NCBI GenBank assembly: GCA_032718865.1
Contig: JALUTQ010000030.1
Coordinates: 620,001 to 684,000 of the forward strand
Reading direction: 5' to 3'
Source: Tilletia caries
Taxonomy: Eukaryota; Basidiomycota; Exobasidiomycetes; Tilletiales; Tilletiaceae
Length of the DNA: 64,000 nt
The notes under the pieces are model-generated. The model was not told the DNA's origin, ran no database searches, and saw only the letters and a program-made list of their open reading frames with translations. Within the stretch, counting starts at the first letter, position 1. Every line of letters begins with the position of its first letter. Both the position numbers and the translations under genes were made by a program. Below, one piece after another: positions 1 through 11,634 of this stretch.

Positions 1-1464
1 GATGAGTCGGATATGACGCCACATCGTGCGCCAGGCCCACCACTCCAGTCCGACGGTGCAGAGGGCGACCAGAAGCATGGCGATCAAGAGGCCGACGAGG
101 AGGAAGATCTCCATCTTATGAACGGCGTGGGCAAGTTCGTCGAGTGGCGTTGTCGCGGCTGCGATCGTGGTGCTGTTGCAGACTTGGAGCGCAGTGGAGG
201 GCAAAGGAGGCACCTGGAGTACCGATCTGTCGAACGTGAAGGCATTGACGGCTGGTGATGGTGGTGACGGCGAATGGACCGACGAGGAGTGTCAGTGTCA
301 AATGAGATGGAGAAAGCTGATCGCATTCTGATACGCACTGTTATTGACGTTTGTTCGGAGGGTTTCGAGCGGCAAGGCGATGACTGCATTCATCTTGTCC
401 TTGATCTGGTCCAAGGTGGGGATGGTATTGTTGAGGGCGATGAGACCATCCTCGAAGAAGGTTGGAAGACGAACGTTGTCCAAAGCACTTTACAGAGGCA
501 AACAATCGAAAATATCCGTCAGTTTGGAAAGGAGCTGCGGGAAGAGACTCTGTGAGAGGGAGGGAGAGACGTACTCAAGACTGGGAACGTCGATTTGCGG
601 AACATTTACCGATTTTCCGATGACGTGCAGGACATCGTTGACTCCTGCCAGTGAGGTCGAGATAGCGGTGTTGACGCCGCTGACAGAAGCCTCAACGGCG
701 GACTTGATGCCCTGCGAGGCAGCGTTGATACCGTCAGAGAGGATGGCGACGACTTGGACCAGGATGGCGAGGACTCCGCGGATGAGGAGCTCGATGAGGC
801 ATTGCAAAAGTGAGCGATATGTGTCGGCGATGTAGATGAGGACTTTTTCGGTAGCCAGCAAGCTGAAGAAGCGTAAAGGTGGTTAAGTGGGTCAGGGAAT
901 ACCAGGAATGTGACCAAACAAACAGAAAATTGTTTTGCAAACTCACAGCAACATCAGAAGATGGCCGAGGGAGGCGATGGTGTACTCGACGCTGTCTGCG
1001 ATCATCCGATTGGTGCCTGCTGCCATGTAGTGTGGCACACCCTGTATGGCGCCTGCAGCAGCCTGCACGCCCGCACAGGCCGAGGTGAGGCGATCTCTGG
1101 CCTGATCGATGCGAGTCTCGATCGGGGATGCACCAGGCGTGAGGAGGGGAATAGCAACGGCAATGAGGAGGACGAGCAAGCTGAGCAGTGGCGGGGAGAG
1201 GACGGCGAGGACGAGGCGGGAGCGGAGGCCGAGAAAAGGGGGCGGTGAGGATAAGGATGTGGTGCGGAAAAGAAGATAGCGTGGGTCGATGGATCGTCGA
1301 TTATGCTGCCCCCCCAGAGAAGATGGAGGGGATTTGCTACCCGAGAAGGAAGGTAAACGCATGTCTCTCTGTAGCTGGTAGGCTGATGTTTCGGGTTGAT
1401 GCTGGAGCAGAGAGGTGGAAGACGAAGATGGAGGAAGAGGTGAGCGAGAAGGAAGGTCAGCCAT
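1..1464 (-). CDS. PRM1: Plasma membrane fusion protein Prm1, 3' end outside window
   Basis: Prm1 is a multi-pass membrane protein that promotes plasma-membrane fusion of mating cells. The start was placed at the ATG at 1464, which opens a Ser/Pro-rich N-terminus before a first hydrophobic segment (LVLAVLSPPLLSLLVLL). A conserved Prm1-like stretch follows (SACAGVQAAAGAIQ, then GVPHYM). I read exons 1464-947, 862-575, 487-339 and 251 to the window edge. The introns 946-863, 574-488 and 338-252 have GTGAGT, GTACGT and GTGCGT donors, and the phase is kept at all junctions. Exon 3 gives LPTFFEDGLIALNNTIPTLD, which fits the family's extracellular domain. A further membrane segment starts near 115. 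The C-terminus lies beyond base 1. Promoter motifs upstream suggest pheromone control. The family call is from remembered Prm1 sequence patterns, not a search. Confidence 0.85.
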
Positions 1465-1652
1465 GGTCAAGAGGACGCTTGCGGTTTGATGAGAAATTCG
1501 TCCAGAAGGGGTCCGGGATCCTTGATGATCCAGAGCTGTGAAGAGTCGAGGCTTATGATGTGGCCAGCATCGTGGACTGGTGAACTTGGTGCTTGGTGGT
1601 CGCTGGTGAGCGCGAGTGGAACAAAAGACGGATGGGGCCGAAGGGCTGAAGG

Positions 1653-1830
1653 ACAAAGGAATTATGGCAAGATGAGAGATTCGCGGGCTGACGGAGAGCA
1701 CAAAGGAAATAACGAACGCCGACAGGAACGAAAGCAAGGGCATGCAAGAAGGGCAGCGCAAATAGATAACATGAACCCAGCAGCGCAACAAAGGAGCAGC
1801 CCTTGCGCTTTGGTCTCTTGCACAAAGGGA
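1653..1830 (+). promoter_or_regulatory. Cluster of four ACAAAGG motifs upstream of PRM1 (candidate pheromone response elements)
   Basis: ACAAAGGA occurs at 1653, 1700 and 1788, and ACAAAGGGA at 1822, all on the plus strand within 180 bp. They lie 190-366 bp upstream of the PRM1 start codon. ACAAAGGGA is the published pheromone response element bound by the HMG-box factor Prf1 in Ustilago maydis, and related HMG factors bind ACAAAG cores. The motif and spacing are seen directly. The regulatory role is inferred from the target gene's known pheromone dependence in fungi. Confidence 0.5.
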
Positions 1831-2576
1831 AGGTGCCGGGTGGAGCTTCCGTGCCGGTGAGTCGAGGCCGTTCCTGAAGCCATGTGGCAGACACGTGCAG
1901 AACGGGTTCGGAACGGGGATCATATCTACACACCCGTCGTCACCCAGTCATCAGTGAACAAAAAGAACCGGCTTCCCTTTCCGGCTGCTGGTCCACAAGA
2001 CATCGATGGCGTGTGGAAGGAGGCATGCTGCCGGACTTCGTGGACGGTGGAGGGAGTGGACAGGGAAAAAAAAGCGGGACTGCGAAGAGGCGATATGTAT
2101 CTGCCAGTTTTACTTTTGGTCTCAGATCCAGTTCCCGCTCTCGGTATGCGTTCGATCCAAGAGACTCCTCTTCCCGAACGCGGAGAGCTTTGCGTCTGCG
2201 ATTTCTTTCTCTAAGTCCTGGCACGCATGCCTGCCTGCTGCGAATCATAGGGAGTGGTCTTCTCGATGCTGCTCAGTGCTCATCGCTCATCGTCCATCTT
2301 GTGTTCCAGGGCACGCGGATGCTGAGTGGAACTGTGATGATCAAACAATTGACTGATTGAAATTCGGGGAGCCGGCTCACGGCTGGGTTTCACTCGTTTT
2401 GCACTCAGCTCTGGCTCAAGTCTCAAGTGGTGCCGCTCTTCATCAGCATCAACATCGCGTTCGCTGTTCGTCGATCCCATCCACCATCCACAGTCCACAC
2501 ACACAGCACACACGCACGCGCCTTCCTGACTCGACCCCACGCGTGTCTTCCCAGCACCACTTCTCAAAGGAAAAAG

Positions 2577-2668
2577 GTACGCGTCCCGCCCCTGCTTATC
2601 TATCTCACTTCCCCCCCCATCGACAGCACCCCACCCTGACGCGCTTCTCCTCTCCATAACACCTGCAG
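2577..2668 (+). other. Probable 5'-UTR intron of SHO1
   Basis: A GTACGC donor at 2577 and a CCTGCAG acceptor ending at 2668 bracket a pyrimidine-rich 92-nt stretch. It ends six bases before the SHO1 start codon. Confidence 0.45.
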
Positions 2669-2674
2669 CAAGCC

Positions 2675-3906
2675 ATGCTCTTCTCCAACAAGGCCGTCCT
2701 CGGCTTCCTCGCTCTCGGTCTCCTTGGCTGGCCCATCGCCTTCATCGGCCAGATCGTATCAGAGGCCAAAACAGTCGGCTCCCTGGGCTCACCCTGGTTC
2801 GTCATCTTCCTCGAACTCTTCCTCCTCGTCGGCTCCGTCGTCAGGATCTCCACAAACAGTCTGCCAACGTCCCATATCCAGCTCATCGCATTCACCGCGG
2901 TCGCCATCCCTCTTGCCGTCGATGCCATCACCCAGAGCGTGTACGTGCACCAGAGCTACTTCAACGCCATGGCCGCGGGCTACTTCCTCCTCATCTTCTA
3001 CAACATCCTCTTCCTCCTCTACCTGACCTCGGACGAGTCCTCAACCATCGGAGCCTTCCTCTCCAACTTTGGTGACGGCGCACTCGCACATCCCCTTCAC
3101 GGAGCTGGTGCAGGCGCCGGAGCCGGCTATGGTGGTGGACTCCGCAACAAGGCGAACGGGTCTCGCGCCGGCGGCGCAGGCGGATACGGTAACTCAGCCG
3201 CTGGGTACTCTTCCACAGGCTTCGGCGGCCAGCCCGCCGCATCCTCCGGTGCCTACCACCAGACATACGCCAACAGCCCATCGGCAGCCGACCTCAGCGG
3301 CGCAGGCAAGAACGGCGGCATGACCGGTGCCGGCGGAGCTGCCTCCATCCGGAGCGGTCCCGGTGGCGCAGGCACTCTCGGCGGCGGGCCCGGATCCATG
3401 AGCGGACACAGCAACAACAACCACGGCGGACTCGGCGGTGGAGCTGGCAGCGTAGCCGGCGGCAACTCACCCCGGAGCGGAGCCATGAGCGCCGACGCCC
3501 AGACGTTCGAATCCAACCCGCCCGAGTACGGGTACAAGGCCCGGGCGCTGTATGCGTACCAGGCCAGCCAAGACGACCCGACAGAGATCAGCTTTGCGAA
3601 GGGGGAGGTTCTTGACATTGTCGACAACAGTGGGAAGTGGTGGCAGGCGAGGAAACAGAATGGAGAGACGGGTATCGTACCCAGCAACGTGAGTCCCTTT
3701 TCTGAAACACTTCCCCTTTCGCTGTCCTCTTCCTTGTTTCGCTTGTTCTTTGCCCCATGCACGCGCGGTGGGCAGAACATGAAGACGCGCTGTCTGACTT
3801 CGGCTTACGCGTCGGCGAGATGAAGGAAGGGACCCTACAAAGACTCCTGATCTAACATGTTTGCTGACCCATCTTCTTTGGTCTACAGTACATGACCCTG
3901 CTTTGA
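2675..3906 (+). CDS. SHO1: Sho1-type transmembrane osmosensor with C-terminal SH3 domain
   Basis: Sho1 is a plasma-membrane adaptor of the HOG/MAPK osmosensing branch. Its cytoplasmic SH3 domain docks the MAPKK Pbs2. Two exons were read, 2675-3688 and 3889-3906, with a GTGAGT donor and a CTACAG acceptor, giving 343 residues. The N-terminus has four hydrophobic segments (about residues 7-120) in the Sho1 arrangement, including [11 protein letters not shown] and [13 protein letters not shown]. Residues about 140-275 form a Gly/Ala/Ser-rich linker. The SH3 domain (about 288-343) shows [25 protein letters not shown] and a G.VPSNYM end completed by the tiny second exon (YMTLL, stop). Without splicing, the SH3 domain would lose its final strand. 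The linker is unusually glycine-rich. Confidence 0.92.
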
Positions 3907-4587
3907 GCGTGATCCGCGTCCAACCTCACTCGCGCGGTTCCTAGCGATCCTTGTCCGAATGTGTCTTTCCTTGCCCTGCTCGACCCTCCGCATGTCATGG
4001 CGTCCTCCACTGCGAATGGGGTGAATCGGTTCCGACGCACGTCCTCGCCAAAACGGCCGCCTTATCCCCGCCGTGAAGTTCGAATATCCATTTCGCCATC
4101 TCGTTTCCCCAATCCCTTCTTTTGCGTTGCACGGCTGCTTGTCTACGGGCCTCCAATTTTTTCACTGCCGATTCACAAACACGAAATCGTTCCCCGACCA
4201 TTCTTTTCTTTCCTTTGCTTGCCGACCTCCCGACGTTCTTGATGAACGGCCCTATATATCCCGCGCCATCCCATCTCTGGACAATTCTACTAGACGACGC
4301 GCGCGGCATACACACACACACACACCTCGATACACACATCGAACACACACTCCTTTTGCGCAACTTTCCCTCCCCCTCTCACCACGCGCTCAACTTCCCA
4401 CACCGGATGGTGTGCATTGAAGAGCGCTGGCCTGCTTCTCCTCCCCCTCAGCCGTTCGAAACCCTGCCAGCTCCAGGTTCTGCCCCACTCTCGACCCCTC
4501 CTTTATTCTATCACCGTCCCTTCCCTTCCGTTCTCTCTTTTTCTTTCCAGAGTGCCTTCCTCTCCTGCTCTCTCTCTTGTGTTCTCT

Positions 4588-4589
4588 CG

Positions 4590-4623
<34 letters not shown>
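4588..4623. repeat. CT dinucleotide microsatellite
   Basis: A near-perfect run of CT repeats lies within a wider pyrimidine tract (about 4525-4640). It is a simple sequence repeat. No role was seen. Confidence 0.9.
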
Positions 4624-4626
<3 letters not shown>

Positions 4627-5470
4627 TTCCTTGTGTTCGTTCCGCATTGCGCCACGGCGAAGCAATATATAATGTGGCAACTGGCAGCCTCGCGCGAGGC
4701 CATCCTTCTCACCGGGACTTCTGATCAACGCTGCAAGGAAACCTTGTGCGAAGTCGACGAGGTTGAGGCGGTGCAAGTGTGAAGTGAGTCAGTGCCCAGT
4801 GGTGACACGGTTGGAACGGTGTGGGTGAGAATCACGTGATGTTGATCTCAAGGCGCGCGGCGACGCGACCCGGTGATTTAATAGCCGACACGCGTTTGGA
4901 TTCAGGAAGAAAAGCAAGAGAAGTAAAGCGTGAGAAACGGAGAAGAACGCCGCCTTGCGCTCGGCCCCCCCATAACCCAACCCCAACCTCGAGCCTCCAG
5001 ACTTCCAGCTTCCAGAGAGCAGGCCATCCATGAGCATGAGCGCGTGCTGGAAGGGATGCGATAGATAAGGAGGAGGCAGGCGGAGGAAGCCGGAAATGGA
5101 AGAGCTCGGGAGCGCAGGCTGCACTCTGCAGGCAGGCCGGGAGGGAGGCGGGAAGCAGCAAGGCAGCGCGGCAGGAGCCAAGGACAAAGAGCAAGGCGTG
5201 GCGCAAGGAAAGGCTCGATCCAGTCCATATGCGTGCATCCCTGATCCCAGTGATTCGGTATTCGCCGAGGGAGCGAGGGACGATGATGCATGATGACCAC
5301 CGAGAGAACACAACACAACATCACATTCATTCATTCATTTCTTCCGCCGCCGCCTGCCTCTTTCGATCGCACTCCGCACTTTCCCTCCCGAGATCACAGC
5401 TGGGAAGCGAAAGACTAGACCCTTTGTTGGATGCTCGCCGTCGTCGTCGTGTCGATGTGTTGATCTCTCC

Positions 5471-5498
5471 TCGTCCCCGTCCCCGTCCCCGTCCCCGT

Positions 5499-5533
<35 letters not shown>

Positions 5534-5536
5534 TCC
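5471..5536. repeat. Tandem CGTCCC repeat, G-quadruplex-capable on the minus strand
   Basis: About nine copies of a CGTCCC/CGTCCT hexamer occur in tandem. The complementary strand therefore carries repeated GGGGAC blocks separated by two to three bases, which matches the G-quadruplex consensus. The repeat lies in the transcribed or promoter-proximal leader of the downstream gene. Confidence 0.85.
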
Positions 5537-6069
5537 TTATCCCCCTTCGTACTCCAGTTCATCCCTCTTCGTCGAGGTAAACAGCTTTTCTTCGCCTCAT
5601 TTCCTTTCCATTCGATCATCGCCCTGCCCCGAGCGCAGGCTCTTCTCTCCACAACCCAAAAGACAGAGAAGTCAGCGCGTGCGGCAGCAGCCAGCCAGCC
5701 AGCAACACGCAAATCGCGGCCGCCCTCTCTCTTCCGGAGAGTACAGCGGACACCGACCTCATTTGCCCATCTCGCCCCGTTGGGTCTTTTCTCTCTCTCC
5801 CTTGTCTTCCTCGCCGAGTCCTCGGTCACTGCGATCGACGAGAACAACACCGCCGGGCTCTGCGTCGATCATCGTCTTTTCTCTCCTCTTTTCTCGCCTC
5901 TTCGCCTTCTTCTTCTTCTTACCGCTTACTCGTCTTCCTTTCTGGTCTTCTCACGCCGCCCACTCCCGTCCTCTGTCTATCCTCGGTACGTACACGCTCT
6001 CATTCTTCTCAGTGCTGACTGACTAGAGGGTAATGTTACTAATCTGTTTTATCTGCTTGTTCCTAGACG

Positions 6070-6312
6070 ATGGTTTTTCCCACCACAGCCTCTGCTCCAG
6101 CATCTCGCCCCGCTTCTAGCCATGCAATGGCCGCTTCCCACGCCTCAGACGCAGGCACGGCATCGACGATCAGGCCGTCCGTGCCCGCTCTCAGGCGCAG
6201 CTTCGGCAGTGGCTCCAACACCGAACTCAGAGCCCAGATCAGACGGGACCGCAGGATCCAGCAGTCGTCACAGGAGGAGCATGACAGACCGCAACAACAA
6301 CGGCAGCATCAA

Positions 6313-6347
<35 letters not shown>

Positions 6348-8700
6348 TCAACAACATCACCAACAACAACACCACCAGCCACAACAACAACAACAACAAC
6401 ACCAGCAACAACCACAACATCAGCACCAGCAACAACCACAACATCAACAACCACAACCACAACCACAACAACAGCATCAGCTTGCGCCCGAGGTTCACAG
6501 CGTGAGTACATGCTGTGTTGTACATGTCGCTCCTTAGTATTTATGAGGCTGACCAGCCTTCTTTCTCCTTTGCTACGTCAGTCTGCCATTGATGCCATCA
6601 TTGCCAGCTTCCAAAACAAGTACGTAGAGATCACACTCAAATGCAAGGACTGGCAGGAATACGCTGCCAGGTTGAAGACACAGGTACGTTCATGCCTTCT
6701 GCTCCGACACTCTGGATCATCTGGTCTGATTTCACCCTCGAATTTCTACGACAGTCTCGCGCTCTGAGTGTCGAGAATCGGCTCTTGCGCCAGCTGAACG
6801 AGCGTCAGCTCGAAGAAGTTCGGGCTCTCAGAACTAAGCTCGATACCACATCAGACCAGCGGGACCGGTCCGATCTCGAGCGGGCACGGCTCGAGGGTCG
6901 AGTCGAGGAGCTCGAAGCCATGATGACCCAAGGTCAAGCACACCTGCGGCCTCACAGCAGCGGCATGCCGAACGCTCGGCACCACCCTACTCAGAGCTCA
7001 CCCCAGGAAGCACGGGAGTACGTGGAATGGATGCGTTCCCAACGTGCTGTGTCTTCTCGGGCCTTTTACCGACCCGACCATGATGTGCTCGCCCCGCCAA
7101 GTCCGATCTTGGATATCGACGGACTCGACGAGGACAATGAAAGCGGACGGGTGAGCCCCGTAGACATCCTCGACCTCGACGCGGAACGCAGAGAAGAAGT
7201 TGGACCGAGTCCTTTGATCGGATACGGCGATACCAGTCTTCTGGCTGCTGAGGCTGAACACCTCGACTTTGAGTATGCGACCGGATCGCCGATGCCTGCC
7301 CACCAGTCCGGCCTTGGGCTGCGGATCGGCCGTGGTCCTACGCACGAGACCGACTCGGCAGGCTTCCTCCAAAAGCCTTCAGCATCTTTGCAGTCGGCAT
7401 CGTTGCGGTCGAATGGAGCCCAGAGATACACCGTCATCTCGCCAGCCAGGGCCAGGGGCTCGAATGGTGGGGTACCATTTAGCTTTTCCTCTATGGCACC
7501 GCCTGCTCCCTCAGCTCCAGCTCCAGCTCAGGCTAGTACCTCACGTAACTCTTCTTCCGGCGAGCAAGGCAAGCGTCCGAACGCTCCGCCGATCGCGGGT
7601 CCGAACGCAGGTGGCAACATGCTGAGCCGTTCCAGCGCGGGACAGTTGAGTGCGCACAGTATTGGAGGCGAGCAGCTTGCCCGTGTCAGGAACCTCAGTC
7701 GGACGAGCAACCATAGCGCCCGGGACGTCGGGCCTGCTTCGAGCGCCCCACCCACGTTGGGTGCGAATGCTGGTGCAAATATGTCAAACATGTTGAGCCG
7801 CGCAAGCGCGGGCCAACTGAGTGTGCACAGTATCGGAGGCGAACAGCTTGCGCGGGTCAGGAACCGAAGTCGGGCGAGTAGCCATAGCGTGCACGATTCG
7901 ATCCCGGTCGTGGTGAAGGACGATGTGTTCTCGGATGCTGGACATGCTCTTGGCGCTGGCGCCGGTGCACGGACGGCGAATGGGGGCGGCTATACGCCCG
8001 CCACTCTGGTTCCGAGCCCGCTGTTTGGGCCGAGTGCGTCGTCGAGTCAGTACTTTGGGGGTGGTCACACCCGTGCCTCGACGGGCGTGACGAGTGTGAG
8101 TGAGGGCCCGGACAAGGAGAACGAGATGCCGCCTGCGCTGCTGGTACGGGGTAGCAGTATGTCTACGTTGGCCTCGACGCAGGAGTCGAATTCGCCGTAT
8201 GTGCGGAAGGAGACGCATTCGACGTCGTCGACGTCGTCGTCGCCGGCGGGGGTTACCGACGTTGCTCCGAGTCCTCGGAACAGCACGCCTGGGCACAACC
8301 GGTCTGGGCTTGGGCTTGGGCTGCAGCAGCACGATGGAGAGGCGGATGGGGTGGGTCCTCATCGGCAGCTGTATGCGCGGATGCGTTCGGCGCTGGGGCC
8401 TGCTCATTTGGCGAAGTTTGAGAAATATGTTCATCGGGTGAGTGCGGATTCCGACGAGCATGAATTGTGGTCACTCCGAGATCAAGCTGACCGATCGAGA
8501 TTGTTCACTTTTCGCAGTACGATGGGATGGAAATCCCACTGGAAGGCCCTCGTGGTCTGATCAACCGCGTCCGTTGCCTCCTGCTCCGTGGCGAACCTGA
8601 CTTGGACCAGCGGCCGGACCGTCTGAGGCTGATGAAGGATCTGCTGCGCGAGTTTGAAGCGCTCGTGAGGATCGACATTCCCCCGAACGTACAAAGCTGA
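6070..8700 (+). CDS. Poly-Q coiled-coil protein with an internal duplication, family not recognised
   Basis: I did not recognise this protein. Four exons (6070-6501, 6582-6683, 6755-8437, 8518-8700) have GTGAGT/GTACGT donors and CAG acceptors and keep frame, giving 799 residues. Residues about 74-137 are a Gln/His tract encoded by CAG/CAA. Exon 2 and the start of exon 3 (about 145-240) form a predicted coiled coil rich in Leu, Glu and Arg. The middle is Ser/Pro/Gly-rich and disordered. A segment of roughly 50 residues is duplicated (about 462-503 and 517-557), with SAGQLS and HSIGGEQLARVRN in both copies. The C-terminal 80 residues (FEKYVHRYDGMEIPLEGPRG onward) look globular and conserved, with charged helices. 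It may be a cytoskeletal or scaffold protein, but no function is claimed. Confidence 0.8.
6288..6480 (+). repeat. CAG/CAA-rich repeat encoding poly-Gln/His
   Basis: A nearly uninterrupted run of CAG, CAA and CAC/CAT codons lies inside exon 1 of the coiled-coil gene. It encodes long Gln runs with periodic His and Pro. The mixed codon use suggests an old, partly stabilised expansion. Confidence 0.9.
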
Positions 8701-9968
8701 AAAGGTCTCGGCAAGCAATTTCGATCCCCGCCTCCTGGGACCAGGTCGATCCCACCTGCTTTTCGCCTTGCCTCGAGACGCACTTCGAGTCTTACGGACG
8801 TCGGGTCGCCAACTTTTTTGTCTATACTTCGATTTCCTTCCCTTACTTCAAGATGGGGCACCGACCACTCCGAGTCCCAAAAAAAAACAGAACTGTGATA
8901 CCCGCTCAAGGTCGAGCCGGCTCGTTCGCGTCGTCAAGATGTGTACCGACCGGGCCCCCAACCATCGGCTGTTCGGCCCTCCCCCGAAAAGTTCAAAACT
9001 ACTGTGTTTTCCCCCCCCTCCCAAGATTTCTCGTTTCCCCCGTGCGATCCCCTCGCCATCTCTCCCGACCGACCCCTCAAGCGCGACCTCTACCTACATA
9101 CTCCCAAGCACTCCGACTGATGGGGAACAAGGGCTGTCGGAAACGGTTTCTCAGTTCTTTTTGAGGTCCCGCGCCGCCGACTCTTGGTCCTCTTTTCTCG
9201 TCTCCCTGGTTCCCAGTTCCCAGCGTCACGTTGTTCTCCTCTGTTCCCGGCCTTCTCGACTTTCTCGTTCCCCTTTGACCCGGCTTGACGACACCCCCCT
9301 CTGACGATTACACTAGAGTACGAAACCTGGGCGCCCCGCTACGAAGAACGATCTGCTCTCTCTCCTGTATAGCTAAGAGACGAGCCTCCCCGACAACGAA
9401 TGAATGAATGAATTGAATCAATGGACACCCTTTCTCCTTGACTTGTCCTTGTCCTTGTCCTTGCTTCTGCTGAATGGGCTGGTGGCATGGATCGATCGAT
9501 CGATCGTGGTATGTATCTCCCGTGCGCTCACCACCATGACACTCGGTGCTGGCCACCACCGACCATCTGCAACGCGACCTTGTCCGAGCCTGACAGAGAA
9601 CGCAATCGAATACCCAGCAGCGCATCACTCGACAGCCAACCCAGCACCCGCTGCAATCTCTGCCTTGCTCGCCCCGTGCTCTCTCCAACAGCGCGGACTC
9701 AGCCACAGCCCACAGCCCACAGCCCACAGCCCACAGCCCACAGCCCCACCCACACCCATAGCCAACCCACAGCCTCTCACACACCCACGGTCCAGGGAGC
9801 AAACCAACGTCCTTCTTCAAGCCAGACATCCCAGCACTCTCGCTCACTCTCACGCTCTTCCTGTCCCTGTCCGCCTCCAATCAATCATCTTCAAAAATCA
9901 AGCGGTAAAAACAAAGGCGACAGTCCAACGCACACACACACCCACACCACTGCGCATTTCTCCTCACC
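8701..9968. other. Intergenic region with DHH1 leader
   Basis: No supported gene. The region is pyrimidine-rich and contains AATG repeats near 9400 and an ACAGCCC-type tandem repeat at about 9704-9750. It probably holds the 3' UTR of the upstream gene and the promoter and leader of DHH1. Confidence 0.55.
9704..9750. repeat. Tandem CAGCCCA repeat
   Basis: Six or more copies of a CAGCCCA heptamer lie upstream of DHH1. They are visible as a regular period of seven bases. Confidence 0.85.
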
Positions 9969-11634
9969 ATGTCTTCATCCACATCACAACAACAATCATC
10001 ACAGTCCAGCTTGCAGCCTCAGCCCGGCCAGTCCGACGCGCAATGGCGCCAGCAGGTCATGGCACACATCCCCAAGGACGACCGACCCCAGACCCAGGAC
10101 GTCACAGCGACCAAGGGAAACGACTTCGAAGACTACTTCCTCAAGCGCGAACTCCTCATGGGCATCTTTGAGGCAGGCTTCGAAAAGCCATCCCCCATCC
10201 AGGAAGAGGCCATCCCTATCGCACTCACCGGCCGCGACATCCTCGCACGCGCAAAGAACGGCACCGGAAAGACGGCCGCCTACGTGATCCCCACCCTCGA
10301 ACGACTCAACACCAAGAAGAACAAGATCCAGTCCGTCCTGCTCGTGCCCACCCGTGAGCTCGCCTTGCAAACATCCCAAGTAGCAAAAACACTCGGCAAA
10401 CACCTCGGCGTCGAGATCATGGTCACCACCGGTGGGACCACATTGAAGGATGACATCCTCCGGTTAAGTCAGGTCGTACACGTCTTGGTAGGGACACCAG
10501 GACGCATCCTCGATCTGGCAAGCAAGGGAGTCGCAGATCTCAGCCAATGTACAACATTCGTCATGTGAGTAAACGACCCCTCCCAACGCTCCCCTCGCGT
10601 CCTACAACATCCACCCACACTTGGAGCACATCTCATCCCCCTTCCCCCTTTGTCCTTTACCATCGGTTTGCCTCCACAGGGACGAGGCCGACAAGCTTCT
10701 CTCACCAGAATTCACACCAGTCATGGAGCAGTTGCTCAGTCTTCTGCCTCAGGAACGCCAAGTCATGCTTTTCTCTGCCACCTTCCCACTCATCGTCAAG
10801 GACTTCAAGGACAAGCACATGGTCAAGCCCTATGAGATCAACCTCATGGACGAGCTTACCCTCAGAGGTGTCACCCAGTACTACGCCTTTGTCGAAGAAC
10901 GCCAAAAAGTGCACTGCCTCAACACCCTCTTCTCCAAGCTGCAGATCAACCAGAGCATCATCTTCTGCAACTCAACAAACCGCGTAGAGCTTCTCGCAAA
11001 GAAGATCACCGAACTCGGTTACAGCTGCTTTTACTCCCATGCGAAGATGCTCCAGGCCCATCGGAATCGCGTCTTCCACGACTTCCGCAACGGCGCCTGC
11101 CGGAATCTCGTCTGCTCCGATCTCCTCACCCGTGGTATCGACATCCAAGCAGTCAACGTCGTCATCAACTTTGACTTCCCCAAGAATGCGGAGACATATC
11201 TCCACCGCATAGGTCGCTCCGGTCGCTTCGGTCACCTTGGTCTCGCGATCAACCTGATCACGTACGAGGACCGCTTCAACCTTTACCGCATCGAGCAAGA
11301 ACTCGGTACCGAGATCCAGCCGATCCCTGCCAGCATCGACAAGCGGCTGTACGTCGCCCCCGGTCTCATCAATGCTGTCGAGCAACATCAACTGAAGAAT
11401 GGCGCGAACGGGGGGAACTCGCGCGGGCAGGGCAGCAGCGGGGAGCAGTCAGGGAACGGCGCAGCTGGAGGTGGTGGGATTCAGGCGGGGCGGCCTGTGA
11501 TCCCCCCTACACAGGCAGCGATGCATGCCAATGCCATCCCTCAGAACGAGAGCTTCACCCAGAGCGTACCAGGGCGATACCGCGGTGGTGGGCAACAACG
11601 GGCCGGGGGGCAGCAGGGACAGTCTTCTGCATGA
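9969..11634 (+). CDS. DHH1: DEAD-box RNA helicase Dhh1/DDX6
   Basis: Dhh1 activates mRNA decapping and represses translation in P-bodies. Two exons (9969-10564 and 10680-11634) are joined by a GTGAGT donor and CCACAG acceptor, giving 516 residues. The intron splits the codon just before DEAD. Visible motifs are the Q motif GFEKPSPIQ (70-78), motif I AKNGTGKT (95-102), Ia PTRELALQ, Ib TPGR, II DEAD (200-203), III SAT (231-233), [17 protein letters not shown] and [12 protein letters not shown] (374-383). The [20 protein letters not shown] lead-in is characteristic of the Dhh1/Ste13/DDX6 subfamily. The C-terminal tail is Gly/Gln-rich and low in complexity, as in fungal orthologues. All catalytic motifs are intact. 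Confidence 0.96.

Larger units (their letters stand above)
1465..2674. other. Divergent intergenic region between PRM1 and SHO1
   Basis: This 1.2-kb region separates two divergently transcribed genes. Apart from the ACAAAGG cluster it holds pyrimidine-rich leader sequence before SHO1 and a probable 5'-UTR intron. I saw no convincing additional gene. Overlapping open frames here are low-complexity and lack splice support. Confidence 0.6.
3907..6069. other. Long intergenic/5'-leader region with simple repeats
   Basis: No gene is supported here. The stretch contains a CA run near 4308-4324, a CT run at about 4588-4623, a CGTCCC-type repeat at 5471-5536, and a long pyrimidine-rich leader before the gene starting at 6070. 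A probable 5'-UTR intron (GTACGT donor at 5986, CCTAG acceptor ending 6066) lies immediately before that gene's start codon. Confidence 0.55.

Noticed and set aside
84..389. Minus-strand open frames across the PRM1 introns
   Set aside because: They read through introns 2 and 3 in the wrong frame. The spliced PRM1 model explains the coding signal.
4417..4782. Long open frames on both strands over the CT microsatellite
   Set aside because: Low-complexity Ser/Leu or Arg/Glu repeats produced by the dinucleotide run, with no start context or splicing.
6239..6525. Minus-strand poly-Leu and poly-Val frames opposite the poly-Q tract
   Set aside because: They are antisense shadows of the CAG/CAA repeat.
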